Shown: positions 37,680 to 48,261 of the stretch, one piece after another
How positions within the stretch are numbered: position 1 is the stretch's first letter
Layout of the letters: every line of letters starts with the position of its first letter
Source of the DNA: Adenanthera pavonina
Taxonomy: Eukaryota > Streptophyta > Magnoliopsida > Fabales > Fabaceae
Length of the DNA: 64,000 nt
Assembly (NCBI GenBank): GCA_026686845.1
Contig: JAIVEN010000012.1
Location: forward strand, 24,616,501-24,680,500
Reading direction: 5' to 3'
Made by a program: the position numbers and the translations under genes
Notes under the pieces: generated by a model
The model's database searches: none
The model's input: the letters and a program-made list of their open reading frames with translations, nothing else
What the model was told of the DNA's origin: nothing

Positions 37680-40130
37680 ATAGATAAGATCTACTTATTC
37701 TTCATTGACTTTTTTTCAATATTTCCTCTAATATTATACATGGGAGGTTTTTTTTTTATTGCGCAAACATATATATCACTCCGTCGGTTCCATTTCATTA
37801 TTATAGTTTTAAAGTTTTGATTTTAATTATTTCAAATCTATTATTACTTTAGACTTTCAATGCATCATCAATTATTTTTTTATTTATACCATCATCTCAC
37901 TTAAATGAATGCAATGTTAGATTAGTTGACTTCCTAAAAATGGATGAATTGAAAAATTTAAAGTTTTTTTGTAAAATTGAAATACAGTTGTGATAATAAA
38001 AATTGATAAAAACAGAGTATAAAATATAAAGAATAATTACAAAGTGAATGAGAAGATAACACAAAGATTTATCCAAATTCAGTCCACTCCACTTGACTTA
38101 CTTTCAATCGTCAAGGCACCACTTAAGATTTCTCTACTATATCTTACAAGATTCAAATGGATTCTTGTAAAAATCGCAGTACAACTCTAACTCAAACTTT
38201 GAGCCTTACAGAAAACTCTTACTCTTCTTACTCACGAGTAAGAACAAATCTCTTAGTATTTTCTCATATTAAGTGTTATCTACAAGCATGTAGAAATATA
38301 CAAATTAAGATATGAAACTCTCTCTAAGAAGATTGAATATAAAAGTTTAAGTACTATACACGTTTTTATTTTTTATTTTTTCCATTCAATTTATATTTAA
38401 TATATATCATATAAAAGAAGAATATATAGTTGGGCACATATTGTTACCGCTTTTTTTTTTTTTTTCAGGAAGTTGGGCATTCAACTCGATAATTTTTTTC
38501 GTATGTATAAAATTTTATTCGATGTTACCTCCAATTGTTTATGTTGTATACGGTTTATTTTCTATTTTCTATTTTCTATTTTATAATTTATATTGACATT
38601 AATTATTGATTATATTTTTAATATTGGATTTCAATATAATTATACTTTCTTTTTTATATATTTAACTATCTAGTATCCCATTCTAATGGATCAAATTTAA
38701 ACATTGTTGAGCTAAAAAAAAGTTAACTCTACCAACATGGATTTTTCAATTGATAAGATTCAATTGTCAACTTCGCTTAAGGAGTTTCAAAATTTTTGGA
38801 AATGATTTAATGTCTCACTTCACACATTATATATATACATATTTTTTTGCCACCCTTTAATTTTTTATATATCATAAATATGTTATCATATATTAATGAT
38901 TTGTACAAAAAAATTGTGATAAATCCCCAAATTTTATAAAAATAAATTATTAAATATATACTTGAAAAAGTATATGTTTGACATACTCAAACTACTCTTA
39001 ATTAGTATTATATTCAAATTAAATAATAAAAAATAAATCTAAATTCATGCAAATGCTCAATTTTTATTATAAATGATTCCAAATAATTTAATTAAAAATG
39101 AATTCACATGTATAATACAAATATAAGTATAATTTTTTTTATTAATGAGAAGTTAATACTAATCTACAAGAAAAAATATTTTAGATAAATTAATAAAATA
39201 TTTATTTTATATCTATTTAAATATGCCAATCAAAGATTTGTTTTTGGCCATCGAGATGTGGCATTTGAGGTGGGGGGCTGGATCCTTGAAAATATATTAT
39301 TCCCTCTCATTCTTAATATAAAATACTTTTAATAGAATAATGATAATTAAGAATTAGAATTAAAATTAATTAATTATTTTAATTTTTTTAAAAATTTTAA
39401 TATTTTTTTAAAACTATCCTTATTTAACCTTTCTCTCTTTCTTTTTGAATACATTAAATAGAAGTATTTTTTTAAAAATGTATAATAAATATTACATCAT
39501 ATATTATAAAAAATTTTATTTTTATGATCAAAATAAAAAATTATATATATAAAATCAGAGATAGTATAATATAAAGGTACACTTAATTCAAAGCTACTGT
39601 CTAAATAAATTGAGGGGGACAAATCCTTGAAAAATCAGTCTCACACACACACATACAAATATAAATATTTTAATGACCATTCTAACGGCAAGCAGTGCGC
39701 AAATATGGGATCCGTGTCGGTGGGTGGAGAGTAATCCACGCAAGATGTGCTTGTTGTGACGCAGCGGAATTCCAATCATTTATTTTATTTTTTTTACTTT
39801 TATCATAATTTTTTTTCAAAAAACAGAAATAAAATATTTATATTTTTATAATATGAAAAATTTTAATTTAAATCTAAAAAAATATCCGATAAAATTTAAA
39901 AAATTTATGTAAACTTAAAATTTTTAAACCTAAAATTTTAGACGTGAGATTTTATTTATAATGAAATTTTTTATATTTTTATTGAACATTTTTAGATCTT
40001 AAAATTTTTTAAGTATAAATTTAAGGATATTATATTATAAAAAATTAACTCACCCAATTTTTATGGAAAAATTAACTCAAATACCACGTTTAATTATTAT
40101 ATTATTCCTGAAAAGGACAACCCAGCTCTG
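37680..40130. repeat. Segmental duplicate unit, copy B (5' flank of BURP gene 1)
   Basis: Collinear with 48262-50340 (copy C). Shared landmarks are TACATGGGAGGTTTTTTTTT, CACTCCGTCGGTTCCATTTC, GGAAGTTGGGCATTCAACTC and GGGTGGAGAGTAATCCACGC. The main difference is the 265-bp MITE at 39300-39564, present only here. A partial third copy of the first 200 bases is at 53880-54110. Confidence 0.8.
39300..39564. mobile_element. Stowaway-like MITE with a known empty site
   Basis: The element begins TTCCCTCTCATTCTTAATAT and the reverse complement of its end is CTATCTCTGATTTTATATAT. It is flanked by TA (39298-39299 and 39565-39566). In copy C (about 49868-49882) and copy A the same flank is uninterrupted (ATATTATAATATA), exactly the sequence left when the element and one TA are removed. 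It therefore inserted after the duplication. Confidence 0.8.
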
Positions 40131-40205
40131 TATAAATTAAGCACCTTAGTCTAGTGGTTCAGTGTCCGGGTTCACACACTCTTTCTGCGCTTCACAGTCT
40201 CTGAA
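40131..40205 (+). promoter_or_regulatory. Core promoter and 5' UTR of BURP gene 1
   Basis: TATA box TATAAATTAA at 40131-40140, 75 bases before the ATG, identical in BURP gene 2 and in the relic at 37620. The leader is CTTAGTCTAGTGGTTCAGTG and on. Confidence 0.7.
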
Positions 40206-40392
40206 ATGGAGATTCCTCGCGTTGCTGTTTTCTCAGCTTTGTTATTTGTAAGTTTGTTTTCTTTTCCATGATTCCATACTTTTCTTTTATTTAAAATCGC
40301 ATTGTAGGACCAAAATTAAGATTTTATTATAATTAAAAGCCAAACATTTCTACAATTTTAATGTGTTTCAAGATGCAATTTAATTGTCTTGA

Positions 40393-40480
40393 ATTATTCA
40401 AGCAGTTTACAACTTTCTTTTTCAAAATTTACAAGTTGTTTATTTTAAATTTATAACTTGTTTCTAAATTTTACTTGAAA
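40393..40480. repeat. Piece of the dispersed AT-rich repeat in intron 1 of BURP gene 1
   Basis: CAGTTTACAACTTTCTTTTT, CAAAATTTACAAGTTGTTTA and AATTTATAACTTGTTTCTAA match the phrases of the repeat arrays at 29117-29740 and 31618-33010. The same piece is in intron 1 of BURP gene 2 (about 50613-50700), so it predates the duplication. Confidence 0.6.
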
Positions 40481-41208
40481 ACATTTGATCTTTAAATATA
40501 ATTAATTTAACCATTGGTCTTGAATTATGATAGAATTTCTATATTATTCTCAAAATGGGATTTCCCCTAAAATTAATGAGGACTTCGGCATGCCTGTTTT
40601 GTTTTGGATGTGTATGCAGCTTGCTGTCGTCGGGAGTGATGCAACGTCGTCCCGTTCGGCTGAAGAATACTGGCATTCCATTTGGCCGCACACTGATATG
40701 CCTCAGAATTTGCACTATCTTCTAGAAGGTTAGTACTTGGAATTAATATCAAATCCTTGGTCGTATTCCCAACTTTTAAACGTATTATGGCAATTAAAAA
40801 AAATACAATCAGTTATCAAAGGGAAAAAATTAAAAGGAAAAAAAAAGCAAATATTGTAGACCCTTCTATTTTGTGTGTTTCTTTTTTTTTAATTTTACAC
40901 GAATTTTCCAACAAAAATATAAAATAAAATATGTGTAGTCGTCATTAAAAAAACAAAAAGAAGAAAAACCTTCAATTGTAAAGGTTAGAGGGATCTGTAT
41001 TGAGTATTTTTGACATCTGTGTTAATTTACCAAAAACAACAATATCCATGAAATATAGATTTTTATTTGTTAAAATGACATATTTAAGGCATTAAAAAAA
41101 ATTATTCTTCAGATATATTGAGCTTTTTACCACTTAATTTAACCTTGTTGGTTTATCTTATATTTATTTGTTCATGATAGAATACAATAACTATAACTAA
41201 AAATGCTC

Positions 41209-41232
41209 AGAGAGAGAGAGAGAGAGAGAGAG
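41209..41232. repeat. (AG)12 microsatellite in intron 2 of BURP gene 1
   Basis: Uninterrupted AG dinucleotides. A (TA)n run follows near 41630-41651. Confidence 0.85.
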
Positions 41233-42262
41233 TGTCTAAAATAGCAAAAAAAAAAACATCTTTTTGTTTGATTAAAGTGTGATTTGCAGAGAAGTTGAAC
41301 TGCCCATTAAACACCATGGTGTAGCGTCTAATCCACAGGTTTAAGCCAATCCCTAGTCCGGCCTAGTCCTTAGAAAAAGTACATATGTAGTATTTAACTA
41401 TTTATTTAAAGAGACAGAGAAAAGGGAGAGTACGTACACATAATGATGAGATATGGAGACTAATATATACCTAGCTACTTTTTCTTTTATCAATATCTCT
41501 CTCTAAATATATTAATATTATTATTCACTTTTTCTAAATACAAGAATATGTACGTACCAGAGTAAAAAACATCACAGTAAATTAATATGATTTGGCTTCT
41601 CTCCAAACCTCCAGATGTGTCTATCTCTTTATATATATATATATATATATAATAAATAAGAGAGAAAGTGATATTTTTAAATTTAAAGATATACTATGTG
41701 TGAGGTTTATAATTTGATTGTAGACTTTTAAATGCTACTCAGCAGAAAAGCTAGTTCCCAACAGACAGATCTTCCCAGTCCACAGTATCCTTTATTCCTC
41801 CTTTTACAATATCCTTTGTGACGCGAACCTAACGAAAGAAACATTTAATCATTCATATGCTAATGATCTTGGGGAAAAGAAAGTCATTATCCATCAGTAA
41901 TTAGTTTATCTTTCAATAAAAGAATAAAAATGTTTTAAATTTTAAATTATAGATATAGCATCACCCTCCAATAAAACACACATATAAAATATTAATTTTA
42001 ACAAAACGAAACACGATACCAATAATTCCAAATCTTTTCCCACCATTTATAATTAATGCATTAATTGTTTTTAACGTATGTACGATATCTTTAATTAATA
42101 AATACCATCTGAGATCGAATCATAGGTGTGAACAATGGAGAAATTGAAGATACACAATATCCCGATACCACCTTCTTCGAAGACGACCTTCATGCAGGCA
42201 AACAAATGAACATAAAGTTCAAGAACCATCACTCTACCAATCAAGAGAAGTTAGCCTCCACT

Positions 42263-42832
42263 CAACCTTATTGGGTCAATGGATAGAAAAGAAACAAAAT
42301 GGATGAAGACCAAAAGAGTCAACCTTACTGGGTCAATGGATGGAAAAGAAACACAATGGATGAAGACCAAAAGGCTCAACCTTACTGGGTCAATGGATGG
42401 AAAAGAAACACAATGGATGAAGACCAAAAGAGTCAACCTTACTGGGTCAATGGATGGAAAAGAAACACAATGGATGAAAACCAGAAGATTCAACCTTACT
42501 GGGTCAATGGATGGAAAAGAAGCATAGGGGATGAAGACCAAAAGAGTCAACCTTACTGGGTCAATGGATGGAAAAGAAACACAATCGATGAAAACCAAAA
42601 GACTCAACCTTACTGGGTCAATGGATGGAAAAGAAACACAATGGATGAAAACCAAAAAACTCAACCTTACTGGGTCAATGGATGGAAAAGAAACACAATG
42701 GATGAAGACCAAAAGATTCAACCTTACTGGGTCAATGGATGGAAAAGAAGCATAGGGGATGAAGACCAAAAGAGTCAACCTTACTGGGTCAATGGATGGA
42801 AAAGAAACACAATGGATGAAGACTTGTATATC
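42263..42832 (+). repeat. Ten 57-bp coding units carrying the QPYWVNGW core
   Basis: Core starts are spaced exactly 57 bases: 42263, 42320, 42377 and so on to 42776. All ten encode QPYWVNG, and nine end in Trp. The spacer varies (DEDQKS, DEDQKA, DENQKI, DENQKT; KRNT or KRSI), so change is tolerated in the spacer and not in the core. The first unit is the most diverged (TAT rather than TAC for Tyr, AAA rather than ACA in the spacer) and carries the TAG. Confidence 0.95.
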
Positions 42833-43303
42833 CCAAAGAAGGTAACCATGGAAGAGATATGCAATGGGAAAAACTTTGTGGGAGAGGATGATAAGTTTTG
42901 TGCAGAATCAGTGGAGTCATTAGTTGATTTCGTCATTTCAAAGCTGGGAAAGGACATCGTAGCACTCACAAGCTCCTTCATACCTCACCAAACTCAATAC
43001 AAGATACTGGAGGGAGTGCAAAGAGTTTCAAGTGAAGGGGTAATGTGTCACACTATGAATTTCGAGAAGCCTGGATTTTACTGTCATCAAGTAAATGCAA
43101 CGATCACTTATTCAGTTCCCATGGAAGCTGTCGACGGGAGAAGAACAAGCGTCGTGGCTCTTTGTCACCATGACACAAGAGGTTTGGAACCTCATATGTT
43201 GTTCCGTGACCTCAAAGTTATGCCAGGGACCGTGCCTGTTTGCCATTTTCTGGGCTCAGGAGCTATTTCCTGGGTTCCAAGAAACAATAAGGCCGCCTCC
43301 TAG

Positions 43304-44276
43304 TTAAGATGCTGGTCTCTTCATCTCTTGGGTGACCACTTCTAAATAAAAGCATCAGTACTCTCTGTTATGATATGTGTTCTAGTGTTGTGTGCTTGAT
43401 GAAGCTACTTTGGGGATAATATTGTAGCATGTAATGTAAAATTAATGTATGTGTTTGTTATCTTGTTTCTTTTCTTTCACGGTGTCCTCTTCTAGAAGTA
43501 TGCTCATGAGGATCTGCATTTGGTGTTCGTCGTTTATTTGAAATGAGCATATCTTGTGTTGAATACGTATATTTTATTCTTTTTTAAATTATATAATTTA
43601 AATCAAAGTAATTATTTAACTATTTTTTTAAAAAAGTAAATAAATAAGTAGTCTATCAAAAAATAAATAAATAAGCAGCTTAGAACATCATTTGGAAATT
43701 AGGTGGGGTACGTAAAGGCTTTTACCCCAAAATAAAAAAAAAATACAAGGTAAGGAAATACTGTTTATGAATTGAAAATATTCTCTATAGATTTTATAAT
43801 TTATATTAATTACAGTAATATGAGTTTCTTTTTTTAATTTAGAGAATTCTACTATACCATTTTTTTCACGTAATGCAAAGGAATTGTTTCCAATGTGTGT
43901 GGAGAATATCCATACACACCCAGCGCTTTTTTGACGAGGGGTCAAACCCATCACACATTTATATTTAAGGTACCTAAAAATCTATTAACAATACCATGAC
44001 TATGATTTTTTTTTTTGGGTTTTTGGTACAAGACTTTGATATTTACATGTAAATATCTTACAAACATTTGTTGTGTGCAAAACTTATCCTATTGTCGTCC
44101 AGTGATTTGAAGAACCCAATACACCTCAATTATTTTTTTAGGAAAAAACAAAAAGGAACAATTTTCACATTGAAGCCTCGCTTAAGTTCCACCTGTGTCT
44201 CTGGGTTTAATAAGCATCATGGTTGTCACTTGCTGGCAGAAAATGTAGATACCAAACGGAGTGATTATTACTTATG
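43304..44276. other. 3' UTR of BURP gene 1 and spacer
   Basis: AAATAAAAGC about 40 bases after the stop is a possible polyadenylation signal. The rest is AT-rich. No gene was seen. Confidence 0.45.
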
Positions 44277-44345
44277 CATATTGTTTTGCTTTAGATATAT
44301 TTGCAGCTTGCTCTTGGTGGGAGTGATGCAACGTCACAATCTATT
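44277..44345 (+). pseudogene. BURP-gene exon 2 relic
   Basis: TGTTTTGCTTTAGATATATT then TGCAG and CTTGCTCTTGGTGGGAGTGA then TGCAACGTC match the end of intron 1 and the first 25 bases or so of exon 2 of the BURP genes (LAL.GSDATS), followed by unrelated sequence. The acceptor site is intact but nothing lies up- or downstream to splice to. Confidence 0.7.
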
Positions 44346-44449
44346 TCTAATTTTCAGAAGATTTAATTATAATTAAAAAATTTTCCAATTGACCTTATAT
44401 TTTTCCCCAACAAACTATTTTTTCTGGTCTGAACCCAAAGGAACAATTT

Positions 44450-44475
44450 AGATGTATTTGCAAGCTTGCTGTCGG
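44450..44475 (+). pseudogene. Second, very short BURP exon 2 relic
   Basis: GATGTATTTGCAAGCTTGCT then GTCGG resembles the intron 1/exon 2 border of BURP gene 1 (GATGTGTATGCAGCTTGCTG then TCGTCGG), with one extra A that disrupts the acceptor. Confidence 0.5.
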
Positions 44476-45383
44476 TAAAATCTATATTTATATATCTAAT
44501 AAATTTAAATGAAATTATTTATTTGCGGTAAACGGTGCTACTTACTAATACATAGAGGTTATATTTGTCATGGAAAAAAAAGGGCTTTGTATAATTTATA
44601 GGCCCCGTCATCTAGTTATATTTTTTTGGGCCGAACACCATGCAAATATATTTAACAAACTTACATCTGTAAAAATTCATTTTAAAAAGATTTAACCCTA
44701 ATTTTGTAAAGATCCATATGGTATCTAAATGAGTCCATATATATATTAACTTGAATATATTCCAAAAATGATGAAATTCAATCTTAATCATAGATTAATC
44801 TTTTTTGGAACATATAGCACATGAGAATATATATATATATATTACAATATTTTAGCTATTCATTAAAGGTCTATTTGGCATGCATATTGTATAAAATCTA
44901 ATAGTATATACTAAAATAATACATTATGAGTTTATTACCCGTTTGGTGTACACAACATATATTGTATAAGTTTATGCGTTATGACTTCTTATACATTACA
45001 ATACAACAAGAAGAAGCTCATCCCATTAGGTCCACTTCATATATCAAACATGATTATTAGATCTATCCAAAATCAACTTCCAAAAAAAGAATTAGTAAAA
45101 TGATAGCGACTTCCACATTAAGAATGCATGGCATGGGTACTTGCTGAGAAAGAAGGCTTGCATGAGGGCCTCCTGTGAGTGTGTCTGCTTAATCATCATC
45201 ATGGGTGTCACTTGTAGGAAGAAAATATCACCATCATCGTACACATGTACGTACCATGCAAAATGATCTTCTTTCCGAACCTCAGGTGCCGCATGCCAAA
45301 GCTGAGATGTCGTCCCTTACTATCTATTAATAAATGAGACTCTGTAGCAATCATGCCAGCACATATTTTTAGTTTTATTAAAA
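44476..45383. other. AT-rich spacer
   Basis: No gene seen. CATCATGGGTGTCACTTG near 45200 resembles CATCATGGTTGTCACTTG near 44215, which hints at a short local duplication. A TA run lies near 44827-44843. Confidence 0.35.
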
Positions 45384-45683
45384 CTAGAGACTTTATCCCG
45401 CGCAATGGCATGGGCGGGATCTTTTGTATTATCCCATTTCACTACCCTAAAATTGAAATGAAATTATTTTTGTTTTTGTTAATTTGTTCACTTGGGTGAA
45501 ATAGGATTTTTTCTGTGCCAATATAGCACTGCACACAAATAAAACAAAAGGATCAAATGAAGCCCAAGTCTTGTTTAGGCTTGTTACTTTGTACAGTAAG
45601 GTGTGTCATTGTTGATAATATTTAAATGGTTCAATGGGTACACAAATGTTGAAATTATTTGGTGTTACAAAACATAAAAAAAA

Positions 45684-45909
45684 TATTAACATGATGTACT
45701 TCAGCAATACTTTTAGCATTCTTAAGTAAATCAATAATGAATTTAGCTTCATAAATAAAAATAATGAATTTAGCTGATTTCACGGGCCAGCATCCTTGTC
45801 CATCAGAATATCTGTTCTTTGTCTGGGTTGTCCTTCCAACATCGCCACAGAACCTTTTTGCCTTTGCCATGGGCAATTTCCTCATGGCAAACAACATCTC
45901 CCTAGCGTT
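45684..45909 (-). pseudogene. RPL17: Ribosomal protein L17 (uL22) gene fragment
   Basis: The minus strand reads NAREMLFAMRKLPMAKAKR, then FCGDVGRTTQTKNRYSDGQG, CWPVKSAKF and IDLLKNAKSIAEV, the central part of eukaryotic 60S protein L17. About 15 residues present in functional L17 (between AKAKR and FCRGVGRT) are missing, and a short repeated stretch (AAATTCATTA twice) interrupts the chain after KSAKF. A splice acceptor (TTTACAG) stands directly before the first codon, so the fragment came from genomic DNA rather than from a spliced mRNA. There is no start codon or C-terminus, so it is non-functional. It lies in the same orientation as the Helitron that carries it. Confidence 0.8.
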
Positions 45910-46636
45910 CTGTAAAGAGATGTTATATATATGGCAAAGACAATTTGGTGAATAGCATATGCTATTTAGTATTACTTGTTTAAGCTCCATCAATCACTAA
46001 GTTTACAAATAAAGAAAAAGGTTCACAAAATAACAAATTGAACATAGATATGATGGATGCAAGATATATTATGAAGGGCAGCATAGGTTTTAAAGCGTAA
46101 AATTAAGTAAACAAAATAGACATTACTTCCGCAAGTCAATGTTGTTTCAGAGGTCAACTATAAAAAATAAATAGATGAGGAAAGTAATCATTTCACCCTG
46201 ATTTAGACAGACTCATGTTTCCTTCAATAATTAATATGACGTCCTCAATGTAACATAGAAGGGATTTTGAGGATGAGTGCAACTAAAAGACATGTTACAT
46301 CATTTACTGAACCTTCAGTGGAAAAAAAAAAGGAGTACAGGATTTTACAATGTTATGGAATTTGGGAAACAAAATTGTATTTACACTTAGTAGGATTGTC
46401 AATTTCTATGGAGGACTTCACCTAAGAAAAAGGAAATAAAAAAATTAAAAATCAACGGTGTGTGACGAATGAAGCTATTGCAAACAATGAATTCGAAGAT
46501 AATGGGAAAGAAGAGATGCAGCTCTGCCATGGCAGTTGCCTTGTGCCACTTCTTTTGCCCTAGCGTGAAGGCTAAATGAGAAATAGGCCACTCATTCAGA
46601 ATTTATAAAGCGATCATCAGCAGAAGATGATTATTC

Positions 46637-46846
46637 AGAGGTGTTATTCTTAATATGCAAATGCATTGGAAGAAACATGAGACTGTTAAAGTCATATGCA
46701 AGCCTTGTAAACCTGGCCAAGTGCATGAGTATGCATAGGAAATTGCCAGATTGAGTGGTGGTATTCCAATTCACATAGTTGGAGATGACACTATCATGTT
46801 TTATCAAGAAGAGAACTATGTGCAGCCTGAGGCGAGCATGAATTAA
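46637..46846 (+). pseudogene. CRM-domain (CRS1/YhbY-type) RNA-binding gene fragment
   Basis: The plus strand encodes RGVILNMQMHWKKHETVKVI, CKPCKPGQVHEYA, a TAG at 46736-46738, then EIARLSGGIPIHIVGDDTIM and FYQEENYVQPE. This is the end of a CRM domain as found in plant organelle splicing factors, where functional copies have GGVILNLHLHWK and FYRGKNYVQPE-like sequences. The 'GK' of the RGKNY loop is changed to QEEN. One internal stop and lack of flanking exons show it is a captured fragment. Its orientation is opposite to the RPL17 piece. Confidence 0.75.
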
Positions 46847-47983
46847 ACACATTTGACCAATAAGCTTTAGTACATATAGATACTAGATTCCATGCATGAA
46901 TGGGACAATGTTTGATTAATATCACTTAGTTTCTCATGCGCAATCATCCAATAACCACCTATATATATATACAAAAAATCACTTAATCATATTCATGATC
47001 TCGATGGTATGTAGTTTCATTGAGATGAATGTAAATTTCATTCTTAAATGTATGATAAATGCATGCTCTCCACCCCCCCCCCTCACAATTCTCAAGGGGA
47101 ACAATATAAATGTAAGATATCACCAGTTCCAAGCTAAGAGGACAGCAATCTTGTTGAGATAATTGGCAGTGCCGCATCTAGTTCCAAGGTAGGATCTGTA
47201 ACAGTGAAGACAACGAATAGCTAGTACCTAGACACCCTCTGCTACGTGAATGTATGGATTAAGTATATCACAACCAAGCCCGTGTTTACACAGCACTTTC
47301 TTGTGGTGTCTGAAGGTCACAACGAAGAAGGTGAAGGTGTCTAAGCATGTCCCAAAATCTGTCTTGAGCTCCAAGCCTCACCCACACCTAGCTTCCATGA
47401 GAAGCCTATAGTATGCCACAAAAGTCAATTGAACATGTGCTAAAATTTCCTCCACACAAAAGGAACTCTTGGCTTCCAGCACAAGCGTCATCCACATGTA
47501 GCTTCAACAACAAGCTTCAGGTATGACGTAAAAGTATAATGGAGTTCTAATTGAACCAAAACCTTATTATTCCAATTGCAAACCCCACTAAACTCTAACC
47601 ATAGGTTACTCACCCAAGCACGAACTCCATCTAATATTAACCAGAAGTTACTAACTGGCATTGAGGACCAATGAAATAGTGCTATGACAGTATATTTTGT
47701 ATTTTGGTGCATAGTGAATGGCGTGGTTATACTTTCAACTTTTATAGATATAAGATTCGATAGGATAAGATAAGAAAAGAAGATTATTTTAAGTGAAAAA
47801 TATTCTATGATTTGTTCTCATTTAACCCATTAACATAATTGAGGTCATACCCTGTGCCTCAATTATCACATGTATTAATTGAACTTATATTTTTGGGCAA
47901 AATTGTTTAATATCTTATCATCATTTTGAGTTTCAATTAATTTCTATCTGCGTCGTTTTGGGAAAAAACACCTTAATTGCATG

Positions 47984-48240
47984 CTCCCTCTTGATCATAT
48001 TATAAGATGTTTTAAAGTTTTTTTAGTTATAATATAATGTGTCAAGTAGTGATTTATTATTTTTTTCTCATTTATTATATTACTAATATTGTAACTTATG
48101 TATATTTAATTAAATGAGTGAAAACGAGAGAGGTAAAATTGAAAATTTTAACTTTTTTTAGAAAAATTTAAGAATGTAATAAATGTTTTTTAATATATAT
48201 GGTAATGGTCCTAACACTTTATAATATGAAGCAGTGGGAG
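47984..48240. mobile_element. Stowaway-like MITE
   Basis: The left end is CTCCCTCTTGATCATATTAT followed by AAGATG. The reverse complement of the right end is CTCCCACTGCTTCATATTAT followed by AAAGTG. TA follows the right end; the matching left dinucleotide is TG, probably a mutated TA. A related right end is found at about 53809-53873, before the third copy of the flank repeat. Confidence 0.6.
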
Positions 48241-48261
48241 TATACAAAAAAGTATCAAGAA

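Larger units (their letters stand above)
40206..43303 (+). pseudogene. BURP-domain cyclic-peptide precursor with ten QPYWVNG(W) cores; in-frame TAG in the first core
   Basis: Exons 40206-40247 (signal peptide start MEIPRVAVFSALLF), 40620-40728 and 42126-43303, GT/AG borders. The opening of the BURP domain (FFEDDLHAGKQMNIKF) is followed by ten 57-bp units (42263-42832). Each has QPYWVNGW, then KRNTMDEDQKS or a close variant. The C-terminal BURP part keeps its conserved pattern CH-X10-CH-X25-CH-X24-CH, the copper-binding residues of burpitide cyclases. Nine cores are intact. The first has TAG (42284-42286) in place of the TGG that encodes the final Trp. If translation stops there the product is 103 residues; the frame is otherwise open to 442 codons. 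Family knowledge: such precursors crosslink their own core side chains, and QP-(X)5-W is the lyciumin-type spacing. The lyciumin position-4 Gly is Trp here, so the bond may differ. Cores inside rather than before the BURP domain resemble peanut AhyBURP. It is listed as a pseudogene only because of the TAG, which could be a recent allele or a sequence error. Confidence 0.85.
45384..47748 (-). mobile_element. Non-autonomous Helitron (2365 bp) with captured gene fragments
   Basis: Read on the minus strand, the 5' end is TCTATAAAAGTTGAAAGTAT (47748 downward) preceded by A. The 3' end has a GC-rich hairpin (45418-45397, CCCGCCCA...TGCGCGGG), then about 9 bases, then CTAG (45387-45384) followed by T. 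A|TC...hairpin...CTRR|T with no target duplication is the signature of plant Helitrons. No Rep/helicase coding is present, so it must have been moved in trans. Inside are pieces of two host genes, RPL17-like (45684-45909, minus) and a CRM domain (46637-46846, plus). Confidence 0.65.

Noticed and set aside
40141..40190. tRNA-like A box (TAGTCTAGTGG) and B-box-like GGGTTCACA in the BURP leader, repeated at 37630 and 50351
   Set aside because: The two boxes are only about 15 bases apart, too close for a tRNA or SINE promoter, and the segment has no cloverleaf. It is simply the conserved 5' UTR.
42251..42778. 175-codon open frame on the minus strand across the BURP repeats
   Set aside because: It is the antisense of the 57-bp coding units; the repeat period (divisible by three) keeps an antisense frame open automatically.
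42263..42832. Regular 57-bp repeats resembling a CRISPR array
   Set aside because: They are coding, contiguous units without unique spacers, in a plant gene.
46983..47712. Two minus-strand open frames of 64 and 74 codons inside the Helitron
   Set aside because: No recognisable domain. They may be further captured sequence but nothing supports a gene call.
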